64,000 bases of DNA. Origin: Lederbergia wuyishanensis. GTDB taxonomy: Bacteria > Bacillota > Bacilli > Bacillales > Bacillaceae_C. The stretch lies in contig NZ_JALIRM010000005.1 of the NCBI RefSeq assembly GCF_022900255.1, positions 1-64,000 of the forward strand, in the 5' to 3' direction. The notes beneath the pieces are model-generated. The model saw only the letters and a list, made by a program, of their open reading frames with translations, did not search any database and was not told the DNA's origin. The translations under genes and the position numbers were made by a program. The number at the start of each line of letters is the position of its first letter. Within the stretch, counting starts at the first letter, position 1. This document shows, piece by piece, positions 26,532 to 35,747 of this stretch.

Positions 26532-26589
26532 TTGACGGTTTGTTTTGGTAATGATATTCTATTTGTATTAATTTGACTAATAAACAAAT
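26532..26589 (+). promoter_or_regulatory. Promoter of gluconokinase gene with overlapping dyad
   Basis: TTGACG (26532-26537), 17 nt, TATTCT (26555-26560). An imperfect inverted repeat ATTTGTATTA...TAATAAACAAAT follows directly at 26561-26589, where a repressor would block initiation. The remainder of the 355-nt gap 26443-26797 shows nothing else clear. Confidence 0.7.
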
Positions 26590-26797
26590 GTTTTGTGAAA
26601 GAATGTAAGTGGTTTCATTACCTTATTATATATGTGGAAATAGATTAGGATGCTTGAACACGATTTCTATAATAATACCACAGCTTTACACCTTTACCAC
26701 TATGTTTTAAAAATAATGTCGATTTTTGACTTGTACAGTAATATTTTAGGGCGGAAAAAGTTAAATTTTACATAAAAAGAGAAGGAAGATGTTAATA

Positions 26798-28255
26798 ATG
26801 TCAGGTAACTATTGTATAGGACTTGATCTTGGGACAACAAGCGCAAAAGCTGTGATTTTCCAGTTTAATGGAAAAGTGAAATCTGAAGCGGAGCGCTTGA
26901 TCACAACATATTATCCAGAGTCTGGGTGGGTGGAGCAGGACCCAAATGAGATTGAAAGTTTTGCGGTAAAAGCAATCAAAGATGCTATGGATGAAGCGAA
27001 AATACAAAAGGATGAAGTAAAAGTCATCGGTATTTCTTGTGCGATGCATTCTCTAATTTGTGTTGATCAAGATGGGAATCCGTTATCAAATGCTCTTATT
27101 TGGTCCGATGGGAGGAGTAGTCAACAGGCTGAGAGTTTTTCGGAAAAGGAACGCCAAGATTTGTTTTTGAAAACAGGTGTACCGATTCATCCAATGACTC
27201 CTTTTACTAAGTTAGTATGGATGAAGGAAACAGCATTCGAACCATATAAAAGAGCACGCTATTTTATGTCTGTTAAAGAATTTATCCTTTTCCGTTGGTT
27301 CGGAGAAAGAGTTGTCGATTATTCGATGGCTTCTGCGACGGGGTTATTTACCCCTAGTAAGTTGGAATGGGATGAAACAGCAATAGAAATTACCCAAATA
27401 GAAGAAAATCAATTATCCGAAGTGGTTCCTCCAACATATGTATTGAACGGCTTAGATAAAAAAGTTGCAGATGGAATGGGTCTTTTGTCTGACATACCGG
27501 TTGTTATTGGTGCTGCGGATGGCCAACTTGCGAATTTAGGAATTGGAGCAATTTTGCCAGGAGAGGTGGCTATTACAGTTGGAACGAGTGGGGCTGTACG
27601 CCAGTTTTCTAAGGGAGTCCGAATTAACGAAAAAAGGGAAACATTTTCTTATGCGTTTACAGATGAATATAGTATCATTGGCGGACCATCCAATAATGGA
27701 GGCATTGCGCTACAATGGTTAAAGGAGCTATTAAATAACCAAGATAGCTATAGTGAATTTATCGAGAAGGCTGGTAAAGTAACCGCAGGGGCAGAGGGGC
27801 TCATTTTTCATCCGTATATTAACGGGGAACGGGCGCCAATCTGGAATCAGCGGGCTACGGGAAACTTTTCAGGCTTGTCCATCACCCATAAGCAAGAGCA
27901 TTTTATTCGTGCTGTCCTTGAAGGAATCACGTTTAATCTATATCAAATCGAAAGGGCTCTATGTAGGCTTGCTGGAGAGCCATCAAGAATTTATGTTAAT
28001 GGGGGATTGGCTCGCTCAAATCTTTGGCTGCAAATGCTTGCTGATATTTTTGGAAAAGAAGTCTATGTAGCAGAAACTCATCATAGCTCGGCGTGGGGAG
28101 CGGCATGGACATCATTAGTGGCAATTGGAGAGGTAAATTCATTTGAGGAAATCAAAAATAATATTCAGTTAGGTGAACCAATTGTACCGAATGAAAAAAC
28201 TCATCGCGCATATCAAGAAATATATGAAGAATATATGAAACGAAGCCGCATCTAA
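26798..28255 (+). CDS. gntK: Gluconokinase (FGGY family)
   Basis: 485 aa. N-terminal FGGY motif CIGLDLGTTSAKAV; ISCAMHSLICVD and NALIWSDGRSS follow; the second domain has GAADGQLANLG and VGTSGAVRQF. Sequence details resemble Bacillus gluconate kinases more than xylulokinase, but FGGY kinases are hard to separate by eye. It phosphorylates gluconate to 6-phosphogluconate, the substrate of the dehydrogenase at 23429. Start chosen at 26798 (GAAGGAAG, 9 nt); the ATG at 26789 abuts that site. A hairpin (gaagccgca/tgcggcttc, 28242-28269) includes the stop codon. Confidence 0.85.
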   Translation: MSGNYCIGLDLGTTSAKAVIFQFNGKVKSEAERLITTYYPESGWVEQDPNEIESFAVKAIKDAMDEAKIQKDEVKVIGISCAMHSLICVDQDGNPLSNALIWSDGRSSQQAESFSEKERQDLFLKTGVPIHPMTPFTKLVWMKETAFEPYKRARYFMSVKEFILFRWFGERVVDYSMASATGLFTPSKLEWDETAIEITQIEENQLSEVVPPTYVLNGLDKKVADGMGLLSDIPVVIGAADGQLANLGIGAILPGEVAITVGTSGAVRQFSKGVRINEKRETFSYAFTDEYSIIGGPSNNGGIALQWLKELLNNQDSYSEFIEKAGKVTAGAEGLIFHPYINGERAPIWNQRATGNFSGLSITHKQEHFIRAVLEGITFNLYQIERALCRLAGEPSRIYVNGGLARSNLWLQMLADIFGKEVYVAETHHSSAWGAAWTSLVAIGEVNSFEEIKNNIQLGEPIVPNEKTHRAYQEIYEEYMKRSRI

Positions 28256-28335
28256 TGGGATGCGGCTTCAAAATGTTTACATTGTAAAATTTAAATTTTT
28301 TATTAACCAAAGCAGCATTTAACTCAATGTAGGTT

Positions 28336-29466
28336 TTAGAGTTGGGATATAAAATTAATTTTTGCAAAGGTTAACGCACCCATAATGCCTTGTTGCTGTC
28401 CAAAGCTATTTTCTTCTAGACTTAAAGCAAGAGTTGCGAATCGGTTTGCACGTAAAATAATCGTCCGTTTTGTTTCTTCTAAAAGCATGGGAAGAACGTC
28501 GAAGATGGGTCCGCCAATATAGATTGCATTAGGATTGAATAGATTGACGACATTACTAAGGGCAATTCCGAGAGCCTTTCCTGTATCAACACAAACCTCG
28601 ATGGCAATTTTGTCATTATGTTTATACGCTTCACCGATCGAAGAGTATAGTCCATTTCGTTTCTTGTATTCTATTTCGAGCATTGGAAAAGTAATGATAT
28701 TTTCCAGGCAGCCATAATTTCCGCATAAACAACGTCCAGCGTTTTCGTCAGCAGTAATATGGCCAAGAAGGCTTGAAACATTGCTCGATCCTCTTAGGAG
28801 TTGGTCATTAATCATAATTCCCGATACAATCCCAAATCCAATTTGAACAACAATAAAATCTCTGATTTCCTTGGCTTTTCCTAATGTTTTTTCGGCAATC
28901 GCCATCGTACGGCCGCCTTCATCGAGAAAAATAGGACAGGAAAAAGTTTTCTTGAAAATGTCAATAATCGGAATCTCGTCCCAACCTTTACGATTAGGGA
29001 TGTTTAAAATCATATTTTGTTCGATATCAACTAGTCCGGTCACTCCAATTCCGATAGCATCAATATTAGAAGAAATAGTATTAGTTCTTTTTAAAAATTG
29101 ATTGAGCCTTTCAAGTAGTGCTTCATCTTTATTATGACTTTCATCTAATTCATCCATGAAAAACTCTTCTTGATGTAATACTTCCATGCTGTTATTTGAT
29201 AATGCAAAGCGCACGAGATAACCGCCAATATCAATTCCTAAAAAAGTGAACTTATGAGGATTTGAGTATAATAACACTTCTTTTCTTCCTAAACCGCTAC
29301 TTATCCGCTCACCTTCCATAATAAGATCATCATCTATTAATTTTTTCGTAATTTTTGTGATGCTCGCTTGAGACAAATCGGAAAGTTCAGCGAGTTGTTT
29401 TCTGGAAATTCCATTATACATAGTTACAAGGCTGAGAATTTCCTTTTCAGACGCAGTGTATTTCAT
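28336..29466 (-). CDS. ROK-family transcriptional regulator
   Basis: 376 aa. HTH ISRKQLAELSDLSQASITKI lies near residue 20; the ROK domain begins FLGIDIGGYLVRFAL; the zinc motif CLCGNYGC is near residue 220. It differs from the ROK protein at 25267. Start chosen at 29466 (AAAGGA 10 nt upstream); a longer frame to 29547 would cross a terminator. It lies downstream of the aminotransferase gene on the same strand, separated by that terminator, and may control it. Confidence 0.85.
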   Translation of the reverse strand: MKYTASEKEILSLVTMYNGISRKQLAELSDLSQASITKITKKLIDDDLIMEGERISSGLGRKEVLLYSNPHKFTFLGIDIGGYLVRFALSNNSMEVLHQEEFFMDELDESHNKDEALLERLNQFLKRTNTISSNIDAIGIGVTGLVDIEQNMILNIPNRKGWDEIPIIDIFKKTFSCPIFLDEGGRTMAIAEKTLGKAKEIRDFIVVQIGFGIVSGIMINDQLLRGSSNVSSLLGHITADENAGRCLCGNYGCLENIITFPMLEIEYKKRNGLYSSIGEAYKHNDKIAIEVCVDTGKALGIALSNVVNLFNPNAIYIGGPIFDVLPMLLEETKRTIILRANRFATLALSLEENSFGQQQGIMGALTFAKINFISQL

Positions 29467-29510
29467 GGGGAAAAGTCCTTTCAATCTATGCTTTATATGA
29501 TTATAACAAT

Positions 29511-29544
29511 AAAATAAACCCAGTGACACTAGGCCACTGAGTTT
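29511..29544 (-). terminator. Terminator after the aminotransferase gene
   Basis: A 10-bp stem with one mismatch (aaacccagtg/cactgagttt) with a T-rich minus-strand tail, directly after the stop at 29551. Confidence 0.8.
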
Positions 29545-29550
29545 CAATCT

Positions 29551-30831
29551 TTACTGGTGAATTTCCATGCGTTCGCTCATATGCTTAGCTACTTTTCTTA
29601 TAGCTTCAATTGCATCTTTGCAATCTTCTTGAGTCAAATTTTGATGTAATGAAATGCTTATAGAGCGGGCAAGTAAATCTAAAGTATTTGGACACATGTC
29701 TTTGGAATATTGAACATTACCTTTATAGCTTTCACATGTCCAAGGGTTTCCTTTTTCGCTTGCTCCCCGTTTATCCAGTACATAATCCCAATTAACGTAA
29801 ATATGGCGATCTGCAATTCCGTTATTATAAATTGTTCCATTCGGAATGCCTTCCGAATTAAGTAAATCGGCAAATGTTTTTGCTTCTTCTGTGTTGGATA
29901 AATAAAAGATTAAGCTATATGAAACATCACCCTCAGGATCGGGAACTCTTTGGAGTTGAATATTGGGTATATCTTTGATCCCAGCGACGATCGTTTTTTT
30001 AACTTCTCTAAGCTTTGAAATAATGGTATCGAGTTTCTGCGATTGAGCTAAAGCAAGTGCTCCATTAAGTTCGCTCATTCGGTAGTTTTCGCCAGGAAAG
30101 GATTCAACATTTTCAAAAAGTTTAGTTCCCCAGTAACTTAGTGCGGAATCATGATAAATACTAGCACGTGTATAGATGACATCATCATTTGTTGTGACGA
30201 GTCCACCTTCACCGGCCGTTACGACTTTATACTGTTGGAAACTAAAGCACCCTGCATCGCCCATTGATCCTAAAGGCTTTTCTTTATAGAATCCTCCATT
30301 TGCCTGTGCGACATCTTCGATAACGATAAGATCATGCTTCTTAGAAATCTCTAAAATCTTATCCATGTCACATGGTATTCCTTTCATGTGAACAGGGATG
30401 ACTGCCTTGGTATGCTCGGTAATAGCAGCTTCAAATGCGTTTGGATCCATTGTTAGACTATCATCGACCTCAACGATAACGGGAACTGCACGAGCAATTA
30501 AAACGGCAGCCGCTGTTGCAATATACGTATAAGCAGGAATGATTACCTCATCACCAGGACCAATTCCTGCACCCACAATAGCGGATACAAGAGCGGAAGT
30601 ACCCGAGTTCACCGCAAGAGCATGTTTCACGTTTGTACGCTGTTTATATAAATCTTCTAATTGCTTGGTTTCTGAATCTGCAAGTTGATCATGATAAAAA
30701 CGGAAAACCCTTTTCTTATCTAACACTCGAAGTACATATTCTTTCTCTAACTCATCAAATTCCTCAGAGCTAATAAATTCTGGAGCCCACGGCTTCGTTC
30801 GAACTGGAGTTCCACCATTTGCAGCTAACAT
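29551..30831 (-). CDS. DegT/DnrJ/EryC1/StrS-family aminotransferase
   Basis: 426 aa PLP-dependent sugar or cyclitol aminotransferase. ALAVNSGTSALVSAI binds the cofactor phosphate; PAYTYIATAAAVL, VIEDVAQANGG and the Schiff-base Lys in FQQYKVVTAGEGG are all present. Members transaminate keto-sugars or keto-inositols. AAGGAGG precedes the ATG. A deacetylase-like gene is divergent 149 nt away. The keto-sugar dehydrogenases elsewhere in the window could supply such substrates, but no direct link is seen. Confidence 0.88.
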   Translation of the reverse strand: MLAANGGTPVRTKPWAPEFISSEEFDELEKEYVLRVLDKKRVFRFYHDQLADSETKQLEDLYKQRTNVKHALAVNSGTSALVSAIVGAGIGPGDEVIIPAYTYIATAAAVLIARAVPVIVEVDDSLTMDPNAFEAAITEHTKAVIPVHMKGIPCDMDKILEISKKHDLIVIEDVAQANGGFYKEKPLGSMGDAGCFSFQQYKVVTAGEGGLVTTNDDVIYTRASIYHDSALSYWGTKLFENVESFPGENYRMSELNGALALAQSQKLDTIISKLREVKKTIVAGIKDIPNIQLQRVPDPEGDVSYSLIFYLSNTEEAKTFADLLNSEGIPNGTIYNNGIADRHIYVNWDYVLDKRGASEKGNPWTCESYKGNVQYSKDMCPNTLDLLARSISISLHQNLTQEDCKDAIEAIRKVAKHMSERMEIHQ

Positions 30832-30980
30832 GATTTATTTCCTCCTTTTTATAATTAATTTCCTGAGTAAATTATATGATGGAATATACTAACTGTAAAC
30901 TCATATTATTTAAAAGATTCATATACAATATCAAAAAAATTTTATATAATTTACTAAATAAAATAATGGGGTGAGGTTGT

Positions 30981-31802
30981 ATGCCTAAATTCTTGATAGG
31001 TTATGATGTCGAATCTCAAGATGAGTCAACTGAGATATTTTTAACAGCAGCATCCGAGGTACATAAAAATCTTGAGGCACAGGCGAGTATTTTTATTGTT
31101 GGAAAAACATTGGAGAGAAATGTTGCGGTTGCACAAAAAGTTTTGAATGAAGGTTACTTAGAATTCAATCAACATACGTACTCACATGTTTTATTAAAAA
31201 CTGTCGTTCAGGAAAATGAGGAGGGTATAACAATTTTTCCAAGTGGCACCTTTGAAGAGGTTTGCGAAGAAATCAGTAAAGGGCAGAAAGTACTTCGAGA
31301 TCTACTAGGTGTTAAAGGAATTGGATTTACGGCCCCTTATAATTATTATCGTGGCTTAAGTGACCGCCTGGATTTGTTGGAGGTATTGCGTGAAAATGGA
31401 ATTAAGTTTATCCGATCAGCTGGTCGCAATGAAAAAGATTGGCAACCAGTTCCTTTTGAATGGCAACCTTACTTTTATGAACCACAAGGCTTTCCGGAAA
31501 TATTAGAATGTCCTCTACATGGGTGGCAGGATTGCATTGCCAGAGAAAAACTCGGCTGGAACAATATTGATGAATACGTTAAATGGGTGAAAAAGGATAT
31601 TGACTACGCAAGTGAGAAACAATTGGATTTTGTCTATTGCAGCCATGATTGGAGCAGTATTCGTCATGATCCAAAACTTGACCATATTGCGGAATTAATT
31701 ATTTACGCTAGGGAAAAAGGGCTAGAAGTTGCCAATTCTTCTACATACTATGAAGAAAAAGTGACGGAACGTAAGGATAGGGAAGAGGTTTCGATTTATT
31801 AA
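30981..31802 (+). CDS. Polysaccharide deacetylase (NodB-like) family protein
   Basis: 273 aa. NodB-type landmarks: Asp in GYDVES near the N-terminus, NQHTYSH for the metal His pair, TAPYNYYRG for motif 3 and YCSHDWS near the C-terminus. No signal peptide is seen, so it probably works in the cytosol on a small N-acyl sugar or an analogue. Divergent from the aminotransferase gene. Confidence 0.78.
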   Translation: MPKFLIGYDVESQDESTEIFLTAASEVHKNLEAQASIFIVGKTLERNVAVAQKVLNEGYLEFNQHTYSHVLLKTVVQENEEGITIFPSGTFEEVCEEISKGQKVLRDLLGVKGIGFTAPYNYYRGLSDRLDLLEVLRENGIKFIRSAGRNEKDWQPVPFEWQPYFYEPQGFPEILECPLHGWQDCIAREKLGWNNIDEYVKWVKKDIDYASEKQLDFVYCSHDWSSIRHDPKLDHIAELIIYAREKGLEVANSSTYYEEKVTERKDREEVSIY

Positions 31803-31892
31803 TTTCAATATAAAGGCTGAGAAAAGGGATCAGTAACCGCGTTTCAATTGTAAAAATGCTAAAAGAATGTCTGATATAGCTAAGGAAACTTA

Positions 31893-32237
31893 AAACCAGC
31901 TAATAGGCTACCCAAAACATCTAATAGAATAGGTAAAACGTCTAATTGGATATCCGAAACATCTAATAGAATAGGTAAAACGTCTAATAAAATTCTCTAA
32001 ACACAAATATATGGTTGGAACTGCGAAAATAATGGCAATAATTCAAGTCGACAGCAAATAGAAACACGATGACAGCGAATAGAGCAGGCCCGACAGCAAA
32101 TAGAAACACGATGACGGCGAATAGAAGCACGACAACGGCTAATAGAATCACAATAACGGCGAATAGACCAACCACGACGGCTAATAGAAACACGACGACA
32201 GCGAATAGACCAGCTCCATTGTCGAATAGGATTCCAC
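31893..32237. repeat. Two blocks of 21-bp tandem repeats
   Basis: Block 1 (31893-31997) has five 21-bp units around AAAACATCTAATAGAATAGGT. Block 2 (32050-32237) has eight full units and one partial around GACAGCGAATAGAAACACGA. Period is exactly 21 bp in each. Minus-strand frames stay open because 21 is divisible by 3, giving a 7-residue hydrophobic periodicity; I regard this as non-coding. The rest of the 588-nt gap holds only the pyrP terminator. Confidence 0.88.
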
Positions 32238-32346
32238 AACTATGATTTAAAACATCTGTACGGTTCTACACCTACATCGAATAGGGTGAAGATATAGCTA
32301 CTAACCAAGAACTAGGAATCCAAAAACAAAATAAAAATTTACAAAA

Positions 32347-32386
32347 CAAAAACCCCTGAAGTTCGTAAATTTCGCTTCAGGGGTAC
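32347..32386 (-). terminator. Terminator of the uracil permease gene
   Basis: A 10-bp stem (acccctgaag/cttcaggggt) with a T-rich minus-strand tail, a few nt after the stop. Confidence 0.88.
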
Positions 32387-32390
32387 TTTA

Positions 32391-33671
32391 TTAATCATTT
32401 GTTAAATTTAATTTTTCAAGAACTTTAAAGAATAAGCTCAGTAAGATAGCGACGATAGTTGCAAGGCCCATACCTTTTAGTTCTACAGGACCAACATGAA
32501 TTGTAGCCCCACTAATACCGATTGCTAAAACCACACATGTTAGGATTAGGTTATGTGAAAGGCTATAATCTACTTTTGCTTCAACTAACATACGTAGACC
32601 ACTAACCGCGATGATTCCGAAAAGTAAAAGTGAAATTCCACCCATAACAGGTACTGGGATTGCTTGAATTAAAGCTGCCAATTTTCCGAAGAAGGAAAGG
32701 AAAATGGCTATAACCGCAGCTCCTCCAATGATCCAAGTGGAGTATACTCTTGTAATCGCAAGAACTCCAATATTTTCTCCGTAAGTAGTATTCGGTGTAG
32801 AACCTGTGAAGCTTGAAATGATTGTTGAAATACCATTTCCCATAAAGGAGCGGTCAAGACCAGGATCTTTGACAAGGTCTTTTTTTACAATATTGCCTGT
32901 TACAATTAGATGTCCAATATGTTCTGGCAGTAATACAAGAGCCGCCGGTAAAATAACAATCATATCAGACCAATTAAACTTAATTTGATAAAATGTAGGA
33001 AGAGCAAACATGCTAGCATCTTTTACTCCTGAAAGATCAACCAATCCTGCAAATGCAGCAATGATATAACCAGAAATAATTCCAAGTAAGATTGGGATGA
33101 TTTTTAGAAATCCTCTCAATAGCACCCAATAAAGAATAGTTAAACCAAGTGTTAATAATGAGACTGTAATCATTTTTGGATCAGGTGACCATGCGCCAGT
33201 TACATCCGAAGGTTTTACCAATCCAGCCATATTTCCAGCAACCGGAAGTAGCTCTAGTCCAATAACCGCTACAATTGCGCCCATAGCAGCAGGAGGAAAA
33301 ATAACGTCAATCCATTTTGTTCCAGCTACTTTTATTATTAGACCGACAAGTAGTAATACGATACCGACAAGAAGGAATCCTCCAAGAGCGTAGCTGTATC
33401 CTTCTGCACCTTTGTGCTCATTTAATACAAACAATACTGGTGAAATAAATGCGAAGCTGGAACCAAGATATGCTGGTATTTTTGCTTTTGTAATAAAAAT
33501 ATAGATTAATGTTCCAATCCCATTCATCAATAAACAAATGGCAGGATTTATTCCGAATAATAATGGTACTAATACTGTAGAACCAAACATAGCAAATAAG
33601 TGCTGTAAGCTTAAAGGTAAACTTTGTAATAACGGTAAGCGTTCGTCTACTTGGATTTCTCTGTTTTTCAT
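32391..33671 (-). CDS. pyrP: Uracil permease (NCS2 family)
   Basis: 426 aa with about 12-14 membrane segments. NCS2 landmarks: QHLFAMFGSTVLVPLLFG near residue 25 and FTGSTPNTTYGENIGVLAITRVYS around residue 290. It imports uracil with protons. Start chosen at 33671 after GGGAGAG; the longer frame would read through the terminator of the leader. A PyrR-type attenuator in the leader identifies it as the uracil rather than a purine carrier. It lies outside any pyr operon in this window. Confidence 0.93.
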   Translation of the reverse strand: MKNREIQVDERLPLLQSLPLSLQHLFAMFGSTVLVPLLFGINPAICLLMNGIGTLIYIFITKAKIPAYLGSSFAFISPVLFVLNEHKGAEGYSYALGGFLLVGIVLLLVGLIIKVAGTKWIDVIFPPAAMGAIVAVIGLELLPVAGNMAGLVKPSDVTGAWSPDPKMITVSLLTLGLTILYWVLLRGFLKIIPILLGIISGYIIAAFAGLVDLSGVKDASMFALPTFYQIKFNWSDMIVILPAALVLLPEHIGHLIVTGNIVKKDLVKDPGLDRSFMGNGISTIISSFTGSTPNTTYGENIGVLAITRVYSTWIIGGAAVIAIFLSFFGKLAALIQAIPVPVMGGISLLLFGIIAVSGLRMLVEAKVDYSLSHNLILTCVVLAIGISGATIHVGPVELKGMGLATIVAILLSLFFKVLEKLNLTND

Positions 33672-33721
33672 CCGATATCTCTCCCTTTTATTTAATCTTA
33701 GATCAGATACTTTGCCTTGGA

Positions 33722-33907
33722 CAAAATAAAAAGCACCTTGTCCATAGCTTGGCAAGGTGCATAATGATCGGATGTTCACATCATTTGTATGCAGAATTTA
33801 CGCATAGTCATATGCGCATGCAACCTTGTCAGCCTCACAGGACTGTTTTAAAGGCAATCTGATTCTTTTGTCTTATGTATTATTGCAGGTGCGAAAAGAT
33901 AAGTCAA
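33722..33907 (-). promoter_or_regulatory. Promoter and PyrR-dependent attenuator of pyrP
   Basis: On the minus strand: -35 TTGACT (33902-33907), 17 nt, -10 AATAAT (33879-33884). The leader holds a PyrR-binding-loop-like segment (CAGTCCTGTGAGGCTGACAA, within 33820-33850). A terminator follows: stem gcaccttg/caaggtgc (33733-33760) and a T-rich tail to 33722. This is the known Bacillus pyr attenuation layout: UMP-bound PyrR favours termination. Confidence 0.88.
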
Positions 33908-33951
33908 TACTTTTTATTTGTTAATCTGCAATAATTTTGCAAAAATATATC

Positions 33952-35187
33952 TTATTCTGCACGTTCCTCGAATAATTTACATATTTCCACAATGACCTGA
34001 ACAGCTTTTTCCATATTTTCAACAGAAATGAATTCATATGGTCCATGGAAGTTTTCTCCTCCAGTAAATATATTCGGAGTTGGAAGGCCCATATATGATA
34101 ATTGCGAACCGTCCGTTCCGCCTCGAATAGGGGAGACAATTGGTTCAATATTAAGACTCTTCATAGCATCAGAAGCAATATCAACAATTTCTTTCACTGG
34201 TTCAATTTTTTCTCTCATATTGTAATATTGATCATTCATTTCGATAGAAATCCGGTCTTGTCCATATTTTTCTTTTAGTTCTGCAACAATTTTTTCCACA
34301 AGAGCTTTTCTTGCTTCGAAATTTTTGCGGTCAAAATCTCTAATAATATAAGAAAGCTTTGTTACTTCGACATCTCCGTGAAAAGAAAGCAAATGATAGA
34401 AACCCTCATATTCTTCAGTCAACTCGGGAGCTTCATCTGCAGGCAATGCGTTATGAAATTCCATCGCAATTTTTGCAGCGTTAACCATTGTTCCTTTTGC
34501 TGTACCAGGGTGAATATTTGTTCCGCGGAAAGTAAGCTTCAATCCCGCTGCATTAAAGCTTTCATATTGCAATTCACCAATTGGTCCGCCATCCATTGTA
34601 TAAGCAAAGTCAGCATTGAATTTTTCTACATCAAATTTGTGTGGGCCACGACCAATTTCTTCATCTGGCGTAAAAGCAACGCGAATTTTTCCGTGCTTAA
34701 TTTCAGGATGTTTGATTAGATAATCCATCGCTGTCATGATTTCAGCAATCCCAGCTTTATTATCCGCTCCTAAAAGGGTTGTGCCATCTGTTGTAATAAG
34801 TGTATGGTCCTTATAATTAGCTAGAGCAGGAAAGTCTTTCTGTGAAAGAACTACATTTGTAGCTTCGTTCAACACAAGATCGTTCCCATCGTAATGTTCA
34901 ACAATTTGCGGATTTACACCTTCACCAGTAAAATCAGTTGCTGTGTCAACGTGAGCTAAAAAACCAATAGTTGGTACATTTTTCTCTGTATTTGCAGGTA
35001 AAGTTGACATTACATAGCCATTTTCATCAATGGACACCTCATCCATTCCGATTGTCTTCAATTCCTCAACAAGCTTATTTGCAAGAGTCATTTGGCCAGG
35101 GGTAGAAGGGCATGAAGGGCTATTTTCATCTGATTGGGTATTAATTTTTACATAAGATACAAAACGTTGAATAATGTCGTTTTTCAT
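33952..35187 (-). CDS. pepT: Peptidase T (tripeptidase, M20B)
   Basis: 411 aa, the expected length. Metal and catalytic motifs are [48 protein letters not shown] and the late [21 protein letters not shown] with [10 protein letters not shown]. It removes the N-terminal residue of tripeptides in the cytosol and needs two zinc ions. It appears to be a single-gene unit. Confidence 0.95.
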   Translation of the reverse strand: MKNDIIQRFVSYVKINTQSDENSPSCPSTPGQMTLANKLVEELKTIGMDEVSIDENGYVMSTLPANTEKNVPTIGFLAHVDTATDFTGEGVNPQIVEHYDGNDLVLNEATNVVLSQKDFPALANYKDHTLITTDGTTLLGADNKAGIAEIMTAMDYLIKHPEIKHGKIRVAFTPDEEIGRGPHKFDVEKFNADFAYTMDGGPIGELQYESFNAAGLKLTFRGTNIHPGTAKGTMVNAAKIAMEFHNALPADEAPELTEEYEGFYHLLSFHGDVEVTKLSYIIRDFDRKNFEARKALVEKIVAELKEKYGQDRISIEMNDQYYNMREKIEPVKEIVDIASDAMKSLNIEPIVSPIRGGTDGSQLSYMGLPTPNIFTGGENFHGPYEFISVENMEKAVQVIVEICKLFEERAE

Positions 35188-35235
35188 TTTCGTTACCTCC
35201 CAAACTTAATAATTACATATTACGCAAATTTATAG

Positions 35236-35280
35236 TTAAAATAAAGAAGCCGGCATTCCCGATTTGGGAAGGCGGCTTTA
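35236..35280 (-). terminator. Terminator of the HxlR gene
   Basis: A long imperfect stem (aagccgcc-ttccc/ggga-atgccggctt) with a T-rich minus-strand tail. It overlaps the HxlR stop codon. Confidence 0.75.
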
Positions 35281-35610
35281 TGAATTAATATGTTCTTCAT
35301 TATCAATTTCTAACCAGTTCTCGCCCCATTTTTCTATCTCCTTCATTAAAGGGGCAAGGGCCATACCTTTATCCGTTAAGGAATATTCAATCCTCACGGG
35401 AGTTTCAGGATATACTTGGCGTTTGACAATACCTTCTTGCTCTAAGTCCTTTAATCTTTCTGATAAAACTCGAGCGCTAATGGGCATTGCAGCTTCGACT
35501 GTACAAAAACGCTGGGGTCCATTTAAAAGCTGGTGAATAATTAATCCCGTCCAGCGTTGACCCAATATACTCATTGCTTTTTCAAACCTTGGGCATAACG
35601 AATTATTCAA
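35278..35610 (-). CDS. HxlR-family redox-sensing repressor (YodB/CatR-like)
   Basis: 110 aa winged-helix repressor: NNSLCPRFEKAMSILGQRW, then FCTVEAAMPISARVLSERLKDLE as recognition helix. With the TTG start at 35610 (GAGGTGA about 5 nt upstream) the only N-terminal cysteine is C6, the position of the thiol sensor in B. subtilis YodB. A GTG at 35619 would make it C9. It is divergent from a catE-like and a nitroreductase gene, the classes controlled by YodB/CatR, so sensing of quinones and electrophiles is likely. Confidence 0.85.
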   Translation of the reverse strand: MNNSLCPRFEKAMSILGQRWTGLIIHQLLNGPQRFCTVEAAMPISARVLSERLKDLEQEGIVKRQVYPETPVRIEYSLTDKGMALAPLMKEIEKWGENWLEIDNEEHINS

Positions 35611-35683
35611 AATACTCACCTCGCTGATTAAATTATACCATTTGCTTTATTAAATACCTATTATTATTTTAATTATTCCTTAC

Positions 35684-35729
35684 TTGACAGTATAACATAA
35701 TTATAATAAAGTTGCTTACATAAAGTAAG
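35684..35729 (+). promoter_or_regulatory. Putative promoter and operator between HxlR and catE-like genes
   Basis: A TTGACA (35684-35689) is followed by AT-rich -10 candidates near 35702-35712. An inverted repeat CTTAC-ATAAA-GTAAG (35715-35729) lies downstream, suited to repressor binding near the transcript start. The exact -10 is uncertain. Confidence 0.5.
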
Positions 35730-35747
35730 TGGAAGGAGGACAATAAA

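Noticed and set aside
31984-32193. A minus-strand frame encoding a 7-residue hydrophobic repeat
   Set aside because: It is the 21-bp repeat block read in frame; no ribosome site and the frame spans only the repeats.
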